Shown piece after piece: positions 31,567-40,425 of a stretch of DNA of 64,000 nt (position 1 is its first letter; every line of letters starts with the position of its first letter). Source of the stretch: Betaproteobacteria bacterium (lineage in GTDB: Bacteria > Pseudomonadota > Gammaproteobacteria > Burkholderiales > Rhodocyclaceae); assembly GCA_009779265.1 (NCBI GenBank), contig WREP01000002.1, forward strand, positions 1 through 64,000, given 5' to 3'. The position numbers and the translations under genes are program-made. The notes beneath the pieces are model-generated. The model saw only the letters and a list, made by a program, of their open reading frames with translations. It was not told where the DNA came from and made no database searches.

Positions 31567-33717
31567 ATGTCCGATCTTCTCGCCCCGCTCAATCCTCCCC
31601 AACATCAGGCGGTAACGCTGCCGCCGGTGCATGCGCTGATTCTGGCCGGCGCCGGCAGCGGCAAGACGCGCGTGCTGACGACGCGCATCGCCTGGCTGAT
31701 GGCGACCGGCCAGGCCGGGCCGCACGCCATCCTGGCCGTGACCTTCACCAACAAGGCGGCGCGGGAGATGACGGCGCGGCTGGCGGCGCTGGTGCCGATC
31801 AACACGCGCGGCATGTGGATCGGCACTTTCCACGGCCTGTGCAACCGGCTGCTGCGCGCCCATTACCGCGAGGCCGGACTGCCGCAGAGCTTCCAGATTC
31901 TCGATACGGCAGACCAGTTGGCGATGGTCAAGCGGCTTTTAAAAAATCTCAATGTCGATGACGAGAAATACCCGCCGCGCGAGCTGTGCCATTTCATCAA
32001 CGCCCACAAGGAGCAGGGCGTGCGCGCCGGGCAGGCCGAGGCTTACGACCATTACACGCAAAAGCGCGTCGAGCTCTACGCCGAGTACGAGGCGCAGTGC
32101 AATCGCGAGGGCGTCGCCGATTTCGCCGAGTTGCTGTTGCGCTGTTACGAGCTGCTGCAACGCAACGAGCCGCTGCGCCGGCATTATCAGGAGCGTTTCC
32201 GCCACATTCTGGTCGACGAGTTCCAGGATACCAACCGCCTGCAATACGCCTGGCTGCAACTGCTGGCCGGCGGCGGCGCGCGCATTTTCGCGGTCGGCGA
32301 CGACGACCAGAGCATCTACGCCTTTCGCGGCGCCGAGGTCGGCAATATGCGCGATTTCGAGCGCGACCACGCCGCCGGCAACGTCATCCGCCTGGAGCAG
32401 AATTACCGCTCGCACGGCAACATCCTGGCCGCCGCCAATGCGCTGATCCAGAACAACCGCGAGCGGCTGGGCAAGAACCTGTGGACCGATGCCGGCGACG
32501 GCGAGCCGATCCGCGCCTTTGAAGCCTGGTCCGACTTCGACGAGGCGCGCTTTGTCGTCGAGGAAATCCGCGAACTGGCGCGCGATGGCGTTTCGCCCCT
32601 GCAAATGGCCGTGCTCTACCGTTCCAACGCCCAGTCGCGGGTGCTGGAAAACGAGTTGTTCACCAAGAATGTGCCGTACAAGGTCTATGGCGGCCTGCGC
32701 TTCTTCGAGCGCCAGGAGATCAAGCACGCGCTGGCCTACCTGCGCCTCCTCGTCAATCCCGACGACGACACCGCCTTTTTGCGCGTACTCAATTTTCCGG
32801 CGCGCGGCATCGGCGCCCGCTCGCTGGAAAATCTGCAAGCCACGGCCCATCAATGTAATTCCAGCCTCTACAATGCCGCCGCCTCCTTGAGCGGCAAGGC
32901 CGGCCAGAGCGTCGGCGCCTTCATCCGCCTGATCGAGCGCCTGCGTAGCGAAACCGCCGGCCTGCCGCTGCCGGAAGTGGTCGAACACGTCATCGAGACA
33001 TCCGGTCTGGCGCAGCATTACCGCACGAGCAAGGAAGGCCAGGAACGTCTGGAAAACCTCGACGAACTGATCAACGCCGCCGCCAGCTTCGTCGACGACG
33101 AAGGAGCGATCGGCGAAGGCGGCGCCCTCGTCTCCTTCCTCACCCTGGCCGCGCTGGAAGCCGGCGAGCATCAGGCCGGCGAAGGCCAGGAGGCGGTGCA
33201 GTTGATGTCGGTGCATGCCGCCAAGGGACTGGAATTCGACGTGGTTTTCATCACCGGCCTGGAACAGGGTCTATTCCCGCACGAGAATGCCGTCGCCCAG
33301 GGGCGCGACGGCCTCGAGGAAGAGCGCCGCCTGATGTACGTCGCCCTGACCCGCGCCCGCCGCCGCCTCTACCTGAGCTGCGCGCAGACGCGGATGTTGC
33401 ACGGGCAGACCCGCTACTGCGTACCCTCGGCTTTCCTTGGCGAAATTCCCGAGCAACTGATGAAAAAGCTGAACAAGACGGCGGTGCAATCCGCCGCGCC
33501 AGCCCATGACAGCTTCGGCGGCGGCCGCTCGTCCGCCCACGAACCCGCCCTGCCCGGCGGCCTGCGCATCGGCCAGAGCGTCGAACACGCCAAGTTCGGC
33601 CTCGGCGTCATCGTCGCCGCCGAAGGGCGCGGCGCCGACGCCCGCGTGCAGGTCAATTTCGCCGCCAACGGCATGAAATGGCTGGCCCTCGAATACGCCA
33701 GGCTGACGCCGCTGTAG
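31567..33717 (+). CDS. uvrD: DNA helicase II, UvrD
   Basis: UvrD is a 3'-5' SF1 helicase used in nucleotide excision and mismatch repair. The 716-residue protein has Walker A AGAGSGKTRVLTTR, TFTNKAAREM, Walker B LVDEFQDTN, GDDDQSIYAFRGA, LEQNYRSHGNIL and the late motif VALTRARRRLYL. A small C-terminal domain (about residues 660-716, VEHAKFGLGVIV) is the Tudor-like region that contacts RNA polymerase in UvrD/PcrA. The ATG at 31567 was chosen; the frame is open upstream without coding character. Confidence 0.93.
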   Translation: MSDLLAPLNPPQHQAVTLPPVHALILAGAGSGKTRVLTTRIAWLMATGQAGPHAILAVTFTNKAAREMTARLAALVPINTRGMWIGTFHGLCNRLLRAHYREAGLPQSFQILDTADQLAMVKRLLKNLNVDDEKYPPRELCHFINAHKEQGVRAGQAEAYDHYTQKRVELYAEYEAQCNREGVADFAELLLRCYELLQRNEPLRRHYQERFRHILVDEFQDTNRLQYAWLQLLAGGGARIFAVGDDDQSIYAFRGAEVGNMRDFERDHAAGNVIRLEQNYRSHGNILAAANALIQNNRERLGKNLWTDAGDGEPIRAFEAWSDFDEARFVVEEIRELARDGVSPLQMAVLYRSNAQSRVLENELFTKNVPYKVYGGLRFFERQEIKHALAYLRLLVNPDDDTAFLRVLNFPARGIGARSLENLQATAHQCNSSLYNAAASLSGKAGQSVGAFIRLIERLRSETAGLPLPEVVEHVIETSGLAQHYRTSKEGQERLENLDELINAAASFVDDEGAIGEGGALVSFLTLAALEAGEHQAGEGQEAVQLMSVHAAKGLEFDVVFITGLEQGLFPHENAVAQGRDGLEEERRLMYVALTRARRRLYLSCAQTRMLHGQTRYCVPSAFLGEIPEQLMKKLNKTAVQSAAPAHDSFGGGRSSAHEPALPGGLRIGQSVEHAKFGLGVIVAAEGRGADARVQVNFAANGMKWLALEYARLTPL

Positions 33718-33852
33718 CTGTCCGCGCGCACGCCTCGTCCGCCGCCACTGGATCAGCGCGGGGCGTGGTGATAACCTCGATGCTCCATTCATGACCGAGA
33801 CAGCCATGCTCCCCGCTACCCGCATCCGCCGGATTGCCGGCCTGGCCGCGCC

Positions 33853-35172
33853 ATGATGGCGAAGATCAAGGCCGGCCTGCTCTCGCTCCGCGACCTGTTC
33901 GCCACGGCGTGGTGGATCATGCTCATCGCCGGCATCGGCTTTGCCGTCGCCTACCAGTTCGTCAAGCCGGCGCCGCCCAGCCGCATTGTCATCAGCGCCG
34001 GCGACAAGGGCAGCGCCTATCACTATTTTGCCCGGCGCTACGCGACCATTCTGGCGCGCAGCGGGATCAAGCTGGAGGTGCTCGCCTCGCCCGGCTCGCT
34101 GGAGAATATCAAGCGCCTCGAAAGCGGCGAGGCCGATGTCGCCTTCGTCCAGGGCGGCGTCATCGAGGCGGCGGACGATTCCAGCGCGCCGGAGAGCGAC
34201 CTGTATTCGCTCGGCAGCGTCTTCTACGAGCCGGTATGGATTTTTTATCGCGCCCCCGGGCCGCTGACCCGGCTGACCGATCTACGCGGCAAGCGCATCG
34301 CCGTCGGCCCGGAAGGCTCCGGCATTCGCCAGTTGGCGCAGCGCCTCCTGGCCGCCAACGAAATGGAAAATGAGAGCCGGTTGCTGCCGTTCGCCGGCCT
34401 CGACGCGGCGGAAGAATTGCAACAGGGGCGCATCGACGCCGCCTTCGTCATCGCCACCGAGAACGCGCCCGTGGTGCAGGTGCTGCTGCGCTCGCCCGGC
34501 GTGCGCCTGATGAGTTTCGCCCACGCCAGCGCCTACCAGCGCCGCTTTCCCTTCCTCACCCAGTTGACGCTGCCGCGCGGCGTTGCCGATCTGGTTCGCG
34601 ACTATCCGCCAAAAGATACCAAGGTGCTGGCGCCGACCGGCAATCTGGTCGTTCGCGGCGACCTGCATCCGGCGCTGCAAACCCTGCTCCTGCAAACGGC
34701 CAGCGAGGTGCATGGCGGCAGCGGCTTCTTCCAGGGCAACGGCGAGTTCCCCGCCTATCTCGATCCGCTCCTGCCGCTGTCGTCGGAAGCGGCGCGCTAT
34801 TACAAATCCGGGCCGCCCTTCCTGCAACGCTACCTGCCGTTCTGGCTGGCGGTGCTGATCGACCGTCTGGTCGTACTGCTGGTGCCGCTCATCGCCCTGC
34901 TCATTCCGCTGTTGCGCATCGCCCCGGCGCTCTACAGTTGGCGGGTGCGCTCCAAGGTCTTCCGCTGCTACGGCGAATTGCGCTATCTGGAAGACGACAT
35001 CAAACATCGCTACGACCCGGCCCAAAGCGCCGACTACCGCCGCCGCCTCGACGCCCTCGACGAGGAAGCGACCCGCCTGCAAGTGCCGCTCGGCTTCACC
35101 GACCTGATCTACACCCTGCGCGAACACGTCAATCTCGTCCGCCGCATTCTCGACAGGCAGGAGGAAGAGTGA
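33853..35172 (+). CDS. TAXI-family solute-binding protein with membrane anchors
   Basis: This 439-residue protein resembles TAXI-type TRAP substrate-binding proteins (SAGDKGSAYHYFARRYATIL, SGEADVAFVQGGV, GKRIAVGPEGSGIRQLA). Instead of a cleavable signal it has an N-terminal transmembrane helix (about residues 20-38). A second hydrophobic block (about 335-365, LVVLLVPLIALLIPLLRIAP) is followed by a helical cytoplasmic tail. No TRAP permease is nearby. The gene ends in a GTGA overlap with a ParA-like gene, and its start overlaps a 21-codon ORF as ATGA. Its function is therefore probably signalling or scaffolding, not transport. Confidence 0.8.
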   Translation: MMAKIKAGLLSLRDLFATAWWIMLIAGIGFAVAYQFVKPAPPSRIVISAGDKGSAYHYFARRYATILARSGIKLEVLASPGSLENIKRLESGEADVAFVQGGVIEAADDSSAPESDLYSLGSVFYEPVWIFYRAPGPLTRLTDLRGKRIAVGPEGSGIRQLAQRLLAANEMENESRLLPFAGLDAAEELQQGRIDAAFVIATENAPVVQVLLRSPGVRLMSFAHASAYQRRFPFLTQLTLPRGVADLVRDYPPKDTKVLAPTGNLVVRGDLHPALQTLLLQTASEVHGGSGFFQGNGEFPAYLDPLLPLSSEAARYYKSGPPFLQRYLPFWLAVLIDRLVVLLVPLIALLIPLLRIAPALYSWRVRSKVFRCYGELRYLEDDIKHRYDPAQSADYRRRLDALDEEATRLQVPLGFTDLIYTLREHVNLVRRILDRQEEE

Positions 35173-35795
35173 AAGCCTTCCTCATCGCCAATCCCAAGGG
35201 CGGTTCCGGCAAGAGCACGCTGGCCGTCAATCTCGCCGGCTATTTCGCCAGCCGCGGCCACGACGTCATGCTCGGCGACATCGACCGCCAGCACTCGGCG
35301 CGCGAATGGCTGGCCCTGCGCCCCTTCGAGTTGCCGACCATCGACACCTGGGAAATCGGCCCGGACAACGTCGCCCGACCGCCCAAGGGAACCAGCCGAG
35401 TCGTCCTCGACACGCCGGCCGGCCTCGGCGGCAAGCTGCTCGACAAGGTGCTGAAGCTGTCGGCGCGGGTCATCGTGCCGGTGCAGCCCGCGCTTTTCGA
35501 CATGCTGGCGACACGCCGCTTCCTGCAAGCCCTGCTGGCCGAAAAAGCGGTGCGCAAGGGCAAGGCCGACGTCGCCGTGATCGGCATGCGCGTCGCCGCG
35601 CGGACGCGGGCGGCGGGCGAACTGGAACGCTTTTTCGCCACCCTCGAACTGCCGGTGCTGACCTGCCTGCGCGACACCCAGAACTACGTCCAGGCCCAGT
35701 CCGCCGGCATGACCCTGTTCGACCTGCCGCCCGCCCGCGTCGAACGCGATCTGGCGCAATGGCAGCCAATTATTGATTGGGCGGAAGCCGCCTGA
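35169..35795 (+). CDS. ParA/MinD-type P-loop ATPase
   Basis: This is a 208-residue member of the deviant Walker A ATPases. The signature KGGSGKST is at residues 10-17, with a MinD/ParA-type second aspartate motif (GDIDRQHSAREW) and the Walker B strand RVVLDTPAGLGG. No parB or parS-like repeats are adjacent, so chromosome or plasmid partition is not indicated. The GTG start overlaps the stop of the membrane TAXI gene. A positioning role for that protein is the simplest inference. Confidence 0.82.
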   Translation: MKAFLIANPKGGSGKSTLAVNLAGYFASRGHDVMLGDIDRQHSAREWLALRPFELPTIDTWEIGPDNVARPPKGTSRVVLDTPAGLGGKLLDKVLKLSARVIVPVQPALFDMLATRRFLQALLAEKAVRKGKADVAVIGMRVAARTRAAGELERFFATLELPVLTCLRDTQNYVQAQSAGMTLFDLPPARVERDLAQWQPIIDWAEAA

Positions 35796-35814
35796 ACGAC
35801 GTCGCGGTCAAAAC

Positions 35815-35906
35815 GCGCAGGATGGGTAGAGCGCCAGCGAAACCCATCGGTGCAAGCCTTGGCGGTATGGATTGATGGGTTTCGCTACGCTCTATCCATC
35901 CTACGG
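35815..35906. repeat. 92-bp hairpin repeat, copy 1
   Basis: Arms of about 33 bp (ggatgggtagagcg...cgaaacccatc and its complement) enclose a 27-base loop. The second copy at 36843-36934 differs at two positions. The sequence looks like a short non-autonomous palindromic element. It follows the ParA gene by 19 bases. Confidence 0.85.
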
Positions 35907-35909
35907 GCC

Positions 35910-36848
35910 CTAGCGGATCAACCAGCATTGCCCGACGCGCTGGCACCGCTTGCTTCTCAAATACAATCCGAGTTTGAGATAACTCTTGAGGATTTGGATA
36001 TGTGGCTTATCGAACCGCCCACACCTGCGCAGGAGGCACTTATTTATATTGCTGCCGAGGCGAATGCGTCAAAGCCACAGAAGAAAGAACGGGCTTATGG
36101 GGTGTGTTGGAATATCGAAATGGCGCAAAAAGGCGAAATATACTCGCATTTTTATGGAGGAATCGATATTTATGCGGCCAATTATTATATGGAACTCTAC
36201 GAGAACAAGCCCGATTTCTTTGGCGACGGAAGCAACACCTCGGTAGCCATTGTGCAGCAGCCAGCGCATGGCAAGCTTGAATATTCGACTGGCTTCGAGA
36301 TGGTAAACGGGTATTCTGTACCCATGCCCGCCGTGCCACTTGATTCAGAACATAATACTTTTAATGCCAAGGCTTTGCAAATTCAATATACGCCGGAAGG
36401 CGAGTATGTCGGAAAGGATTATTTTGTCATTGAATTTAAACAAGGCGAAGTAAGTGTAATAGTAAAGAATTTTGTCATGGTTGGTACAGTGATAAACAAA
36501 TACCCTATTGATTGTGAAATAGCTCCCGGAGAATACAAGAAATTTCGTGATTACTGGAAAATCTCCCTTTCCCCGTCAAAAATGACGGATGACTTAGACT
36601 CCTGGCTTCCCGCCCCATCGCTGCAAGCCCTTCTTTCCACCGCCGTCTCTGCTGTTCAAGGCTTCGCCGACCTCTCCGGGATAGCCGTAGCCCAAACCAC
36701 CGGTACCTACAACAGCGGTCAAATCGTGCTCGACACCACCGCCGCCGGCTACACCTGGTACATCGACCCCACCCCATTCGACAACACCGATGACTACCTC
36801 CCCACTGCCGACTCCAACATCTGGAAAGCGAAACCAGACAGCGCGTAG
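35910..36848 (+). pseudogene. Remnant of a large cadherin-like/adhesin protein
   Basis: An open frame runs from 35850 to 36848, but its first 19 codons are repeat sequence, so a natural start is missing. The body is AT-rich, unlike its neighbours. It contains one Ig/cadherin-like unit (VAIVQQPAHGKLEY, ending in YVGKDYFVIEF). The C-terminal motif AAGYTWYIDPTPFDN is one I know from large repetitive exoproteins, where it lies just before an HExxH metalloprotease-like motif. Here the frame stops inside repeat copy 2, before that motif. I infer both ends were lost. Confidence 0.65.
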
Positions 36849-36934
36849 GATGGGTAGAGCGCCAGCGAAACCCATCGGTGCAAGCCTTGGCGGTATGGAT
36901 TGATGGGTTTCGCTACGCTCTACCCATCCTACGG
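36843..36934. repeat. 92-bp hairpin repeat, copy 2
   Basis: This copy is in direct orientation relative to 35815-35906 and supplies the stop codon of the adhesin remnant (gcgtag). Arms and loop are as in copy 1, with C/T changes at only two positions. Confidence 0.85.
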
Positions 36935-37052
36935 TCCTTCATTGCTCGGCATGGCGCCGCTGCGGTAAATGCGATTGCCCTGATGCGGAAACGACACCGT
37001 GCCGCTCCAGCCGCTGTTATAGTTAAAAGTTGATTCTTCGCGGAGCAATCGC

Positions 37053-37862
37053 ATGGCCCTGACAAGCTCGCTGGCCGATCTCTCGGTGCTGCTGGTCGAA
37101 CCTTCGCCGATGCAGGCCGGTCTGATCCGGCGCATGCTGGAAAACCAGGGCGTCAGCCAGATTGCCGTGGCGGCTTCCGGCGCGGCCGCGCTGGCGGCGC
37201 TGGCCGGTCCGCTGGCCGAGGGTACGGTGGTGATCAGTAGCCTCTACCTGCCGGACATGGCGGGAACCGATCTGGTCGAGGCGATGCGCGCCGACGAGCG
37301 GCTGATCGCCCTGCCCTTCATTCTGATTTCCAGCGAAACACGGCCGCAGCGGCTGGAAGCGGTGCGCCAGTCGGGCGCCTGCTGCATCGTCCCCAAGCCC
37401 TTTTCCGAGGAACAACTGGCGCGCGCCCTGTTCGCCACCCTCGATTACCTCTGCCCGCCGCCGAGCGATGAACTCGATGCCGTCGATGTCGAGGATTTGC
37501 GCGTCCTGATCGTCGACGACAGCGCCACCTCGCGCCGCCACCTGGGCCGCCTGCTCGGCGAACTGGGGATCACCCGCATCATCGAGGCGACCAATGGCAA
37601 GGAGGCGGTCGCGGTACTGGCCGAAACCCTGTTCGATCTGGTCATCACCGACTACAACATGCCGGAAATGGGTGGCCGCGAGTTGATCGAGTACATCCGC
37701 ACGCAAAGCTGGCAGGCCGAGGTGCCGGTGCTGATGGTGACCAGCGAGCAGAACAGGGGCCGCCTGGCGGCGGTCGAGCGGGCCGGCGTCTCGGCCATTT
37801 GCGACAAGCCTTTCGAGGCCGGCGGCATCCGCCGTCTGATCAGCGAAGCCCTGACGCGATAA
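37053..37862 (+). CDS. Tandem receiver-domain protein
   Basis: This 269-residue protein consists of two CheY-like receivers and nothing else. The second (about residues 148-269) is complete: VLIVDDSATSRR, phospho-acceptor in VITDYNMPEMGG, and ICDKPF. The first (about residues 10-125) has VEPS in place of the acidic pair and VISSLYLPDM, with serine where the phospho-acceptor should be, though it keeps VPKPF. It is probably a pseudo-receiver. There is no output domain or nearby kinase. Its 3' end overlaps the convergent membrane-protein gene by 23 bases. Confidence 0.85.
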   Translation: MALTSSLADLSVLLVEPSPMQAGLIRRMLENQGVSQIAVAASGAAALAALAGPLAEGTVVISSLYLPDMAGTDLVEAMRADERLIALPFILISSETRPQRLEAVRQSGACCIVPKPFSEEQLARALFATLDYLCPPPSDELDAVDVEDLRVLIVDDSATSRRHLGRLLGELGITRIIEATNGKEAVAVLAETLFDLVITDYNMPEMGGRELIEYIRTQSWQAEVPVLMVTSEQNRGRLAAVERAGVSAICDKPFEAGGIRRLISEALTR

Positions 37863-38409
37863 AACGCAGCAGCCAGCGCCGGACGACGACGCTGGCCGCC
37901 AGCAATACCAGCAGGGGATCGAAAAGGGCATCCCAGAGATTGACGAAAAGGCCGCCGGCATAGCCGGCCAGGTCGACGGCGAGAATCAGCAGCCAGCTAT
38001 CGAGGCGGCGCCACCATAGCGCCACGGCCAGCAGCGCCAGCGCGGCGAGCAACCCCCACGGCTGGTAACCCCAGGCATAGGGATCGCTCGCCCCCCAGCC
38101 GAGCGCCGCCGGATAAAGCAGCGCGGCCAGCGCCAGCAGCGCCAGCGCCGGCCGGTAGCCGAGCGGCGACGGCGTCCGGTTCGCCAGTTGCAGGATGGCG
38201 AGTTGCAGCAGCGTCAGTGACGGCGCGCCGAACAGGCTGTGCAGGATGGGGGCGAAACCCACGAACAGGGCCAGCGCGGTCGCCACCAGGCCAAGGCGCG
38301 GGCGCAATTCGCCAACCGGCAGGAGAGCGGCGGCAGCGCCGAAAATCAGGGCGTGGGCGATGAGACCGTAGGCGGCGAGCAGGTTTATCCCGGAAGATTG
38401 CGCTAACAC
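37840..38409 (-). CDS. Multi-pass membrane protein, unknown
   Basis: This 189-residue product is almost wholly hydrophobic, with about six predicted helices (AHALIFGAAAALLPVG, LGLVATALALFVGFAPIL, ALALLALAALLYPAALGW and others). I do not recognise a family. The start is a GTG at 38409, and no ATG gives a sensible alternative. It converges on the tandem receiver gene with a 23-base overlap and lies 18 bases after a small hypothetical gene. Confidence 0.6.
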   Translation of the reverse strand: MLAQSSGINLLAAYGLIAHALIFGAAAALLPVGELRPRLGLVATALALFVGFAPILHSLFGAPSLTLLQLAILQLANRTPSPLGYRPALALLALAALLYPAALGWGASDPYAWGYQPWGLLAALALLAVALWWRRLDSWLLILAVDLAGYAGGLFVNLWDALFDPLLVLLAASVVVRRWLLRFIASGLR

Positions 38410-38427
38410 ACAAGCCCGTGACTGGAA

Positions 38428-38835
38428 CTACTTGTACTCCCGCCATTCCGGCGGCGTGTCGTCGTGGTCGCCGTGCGGGTGGCGTTCCCAGGCCTGGACG
38501 TAGGCTTCCGGCGGGAAGCGCTTGATGGGCTTTTCCGGGGCGTCGATGTTGTGCAACTGGGTGTCCTCGACGTAATGGATCAGGGCGCGGGTGAGCTTGC
38601 TCAACAGCGTGTTGTCGAGATGGTAGCCCTTGTCCACCAGGTGCTCTTCAAGTTCGCGCAGGCTGTGCTGGCGCAGGTCGTAGGCGACGTCGATGGCGCG
38701 CCTTTCGTGGTGCGCCTCGATTTCCAGATCTTCCACGCGGCGCAGATCGTCCGCCGCTTCCGGCACCTGACCGGGCGGGAAGCGGGAGAACAGAATCTCG
38801 CGTTTTTTCCTGAGGTCGGGGTCGGAATCGGGCAT
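38428..38835 (-). CDS. Conserved hypothetical protein (135 aa)
   Basis: This is a 135-residue soluble, highly charged protein with no signal peptide. It is helical in the middle (RAIDVAYDLRQHSLRELEEHL), with a proline-rich, histidine-containing end (HPHGDHDDTPPEW). I do not recognise a domain. It starts 15 bases after ctpA ends and may be the distal gene of the envC-ctpA transcript. Confidence 0.6.
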   Translation of the reverse strand: MPDSDPDLRKKREILFSRFPPGQVPEAADDLRRVEDLEIEAHHERRAIDVAYDLRQHSLRELEEHLVDKGYHLDNTLLSKLTRALIHYVEDTQLHNIDAPEKPIKRFPPEAYVQAWERHPHGDHDDTPPEWREYK

Positions 38836-38850
38836 CGTTTTTCCCTGCGC

Positions 38851-40425
38851 TTATTTCGCCTTGCCTTGCATGATTTGCAGACCCTTCAGCAGATTCAGCG
38901 CCTGCTGGAACTGGTAATCGTCGCTACTGGCGTATTCCAGGCGACGCAGCGGCATGTCGCTCTCGTCGTCCTCGTCCTTGCCACCGCTCTTGTCCTTCGC
39001 CTTGGCGTTGGGCTTGGCTGCCGGTTTTTCTTCACTGCGCGGCGGCGCTTCCTGCTCGCGGTCATTGTTCAGGTGGCGGTCGAGATCGACTTCGCGGATG
39101 CGGCCCAGCGTCGACGCAGCGCCGTTGGGCGTTTCCTCGACAATGATGTCGGGGACGATGCCCTTGGCCTGGATCGCGCGCCCGTCCGGCGTGTAGTAGC
39201 GGGCCGTGGTCAGCTTGATGGCGGCGTTGCCGGGCAGCGGCAGGATCGACTGCACGGAACCCTTGCCGAAGGTCTGGGTACCCATGATGACCGCCCGCTT
39301 GTGATCCTGCAGGGCGCCAGCGACGATTTCCGAGGCCGAGGCCGAGCCGCCGTTGACCAGCACGACCAGCGGTACTTTCTTGGTTTCGACCGGCAGCTTG
39401 CGCAGCGGATCTTCGCGCAGGAAGTAATCGCGCAGTTGGATAAGGTATTCCGGCTTGATGTCCGACAGGTTGCGTGCCGCGCCTTCGCGGGCGTCATGCA
39501 GATAAGCGCATGGTTGGGCGAGGAATTCCCTTCTGACCGAGAGCGGCAGGTTACGTAGCGAATCTTCGCGGAGACCGCGCAGGTAGTCGCATGAACGGGC
39601 GAGGAATTCCTGCTTGGCGTTTTCGGCGCGGCCATCGGTCGAAACGACCTTGACGTCGGGCGGCAGGAAAGCGGCGGCGACGCCGATGGCGCTGTTGAGC
39701 AGGCCGCCGGGATCATTACGCAGGTCGAGCACGAGGCCGTTCAGGCTGGCGTCCTTGTACAGGGCGGCGAGGTGCTTGCTCAGGTCGGCGATGGTGTTTT
39801 CCTGGAATTGCGTGATGCGCACCCAGCCGTAGCCCGGTTCGACAAGTTTCGACTTGACGCTCTGCACCTTGATCACTTCGCGAACGAGGGTGATTTCCAG
39901 CGGTTTGCTTTCGCCCTTGCGCAGAACGCCGAGCTTGATCGAGGTTTTCGGTTTGCCGCGCATTTTCTTGACGGCATCGGTCAGGGTCATGCCCTTGACC
40001 GGCGTGTCGTCGAGCTTGTAAATCAGGTCGCCGGATTTGATGCCGGCGCGGTAGGCCGGCGTGTCCTCGATCGGCGAGACGACCTTGACCAGCCCATCTT
40101 CCATGCTGACCTCGATGCCGAGGCCGCCGAATTCGCCCTGGGTGCCAACCTGCAAATCCTTGAAGGCATCGGCGTCGAGATAGGCCGAATGCGGGTCGAG
40201 ATTGGCCAGCATGCCGGAAATGGCATTGGTGATCATCTTCTTGTCTTCGACCGACTCGACATAGCCCTGCTTGATCGCCCCGTACACCTCGGCGAAGGTG
40301 CGCAGTTCCTCGATCGGCAGACCGGGGGCGGCTTCCTTCTCGGCCAGGGCGGGCAGGTGCAGGCTGATCATGACGCCAGCCAGGAAGCTCCCGGCAATCA
40401 GACTGATGGTCTTTGTTTTATTCAT
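38851..40425 (-). CDS. C-terminal processing protease CtpA (S41) with internal repeat
   Basis: CtpA-type serine proteases cleave periplasmic proteins, often peptidoglycan hydrolases. The 524-residue precursor has a signal peptide (SLIAGSFLAGVMISLHLPALA), a PDZ domain (about residues 85-170, GGLGIEVSMEDG) and the catalytic core with Ser in NGGSASASEI and Lys in FGKGSVQS. Between the core strands, a segment that is normally single (like FLARSCDYLRGLREDSLRNL) occurs three times in a row. The C-terminus is Lys/Glu-rich. The start overlaps envC as ATGA, consistent with shared work on cell-wall hydrolysis. Confidence 0.92.
   Translation of the reverse strand: MNKTKTISLIAGSFLAGVMISLHLPALAEKEAAPGLPIEELRTFAEVYGAIKQGYVESVEDKKMITNAISGMLANLDPHSAYLDADAFKDLQVGTQGEFGGLGIEVSMEDGLVKVVSPIEDTPAYRAGIKSGDLIYKLDDTPVKGMTLTDAVKKMRGKPKTSIKLGVLRKGESKPLEITLVREVIKVQSVKSKLVEPGYGWVRITQFQENTIADLSKHLAALYKDASLNGLVLDLRNDPGGLLNSAIGVAAAFLPPDVKVVSTDGRAENAKQEFLARSCDYLRGLREDSLRNLPLSVRREFLAQPCAYLHDAREGAARNLSDIKPEYLIQLRDYFLREDPLRKLPVETKKVPLVVLVNGGSASASEIVAGALQDHKRAVIMGTQTFGKGSVQSILPLPGNAAIKLTTARYYTPDGRAIQAKGIVPDIIVEETPNGAASTLGRIREVDLDRHLNNDREQEAPPRSEEKPAAKPNAKAKDKSGGKDEDDESDMPLRRLEYASSDDYQFQQALNLLKGLQIMQGKAK

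Noticed and set aside
33791..33856. 21-codon ORF (MTETAMLPATRIRRIAGLAAP) whose stop overlaps the TAXI start as ATGA
   Set aside because: It is too short to judge, has no recognisable motif, and an ATGA can arise by chance at ATGATG. It may be a coupling leader, but I cannot support it as a gene.
33853..35795. Plasmid-type partition locus
   Set aside because: The ParA-like ATPase lacks a ParB partner and iterated centromere repeats. The partner is a membrane TAXI-like protein.
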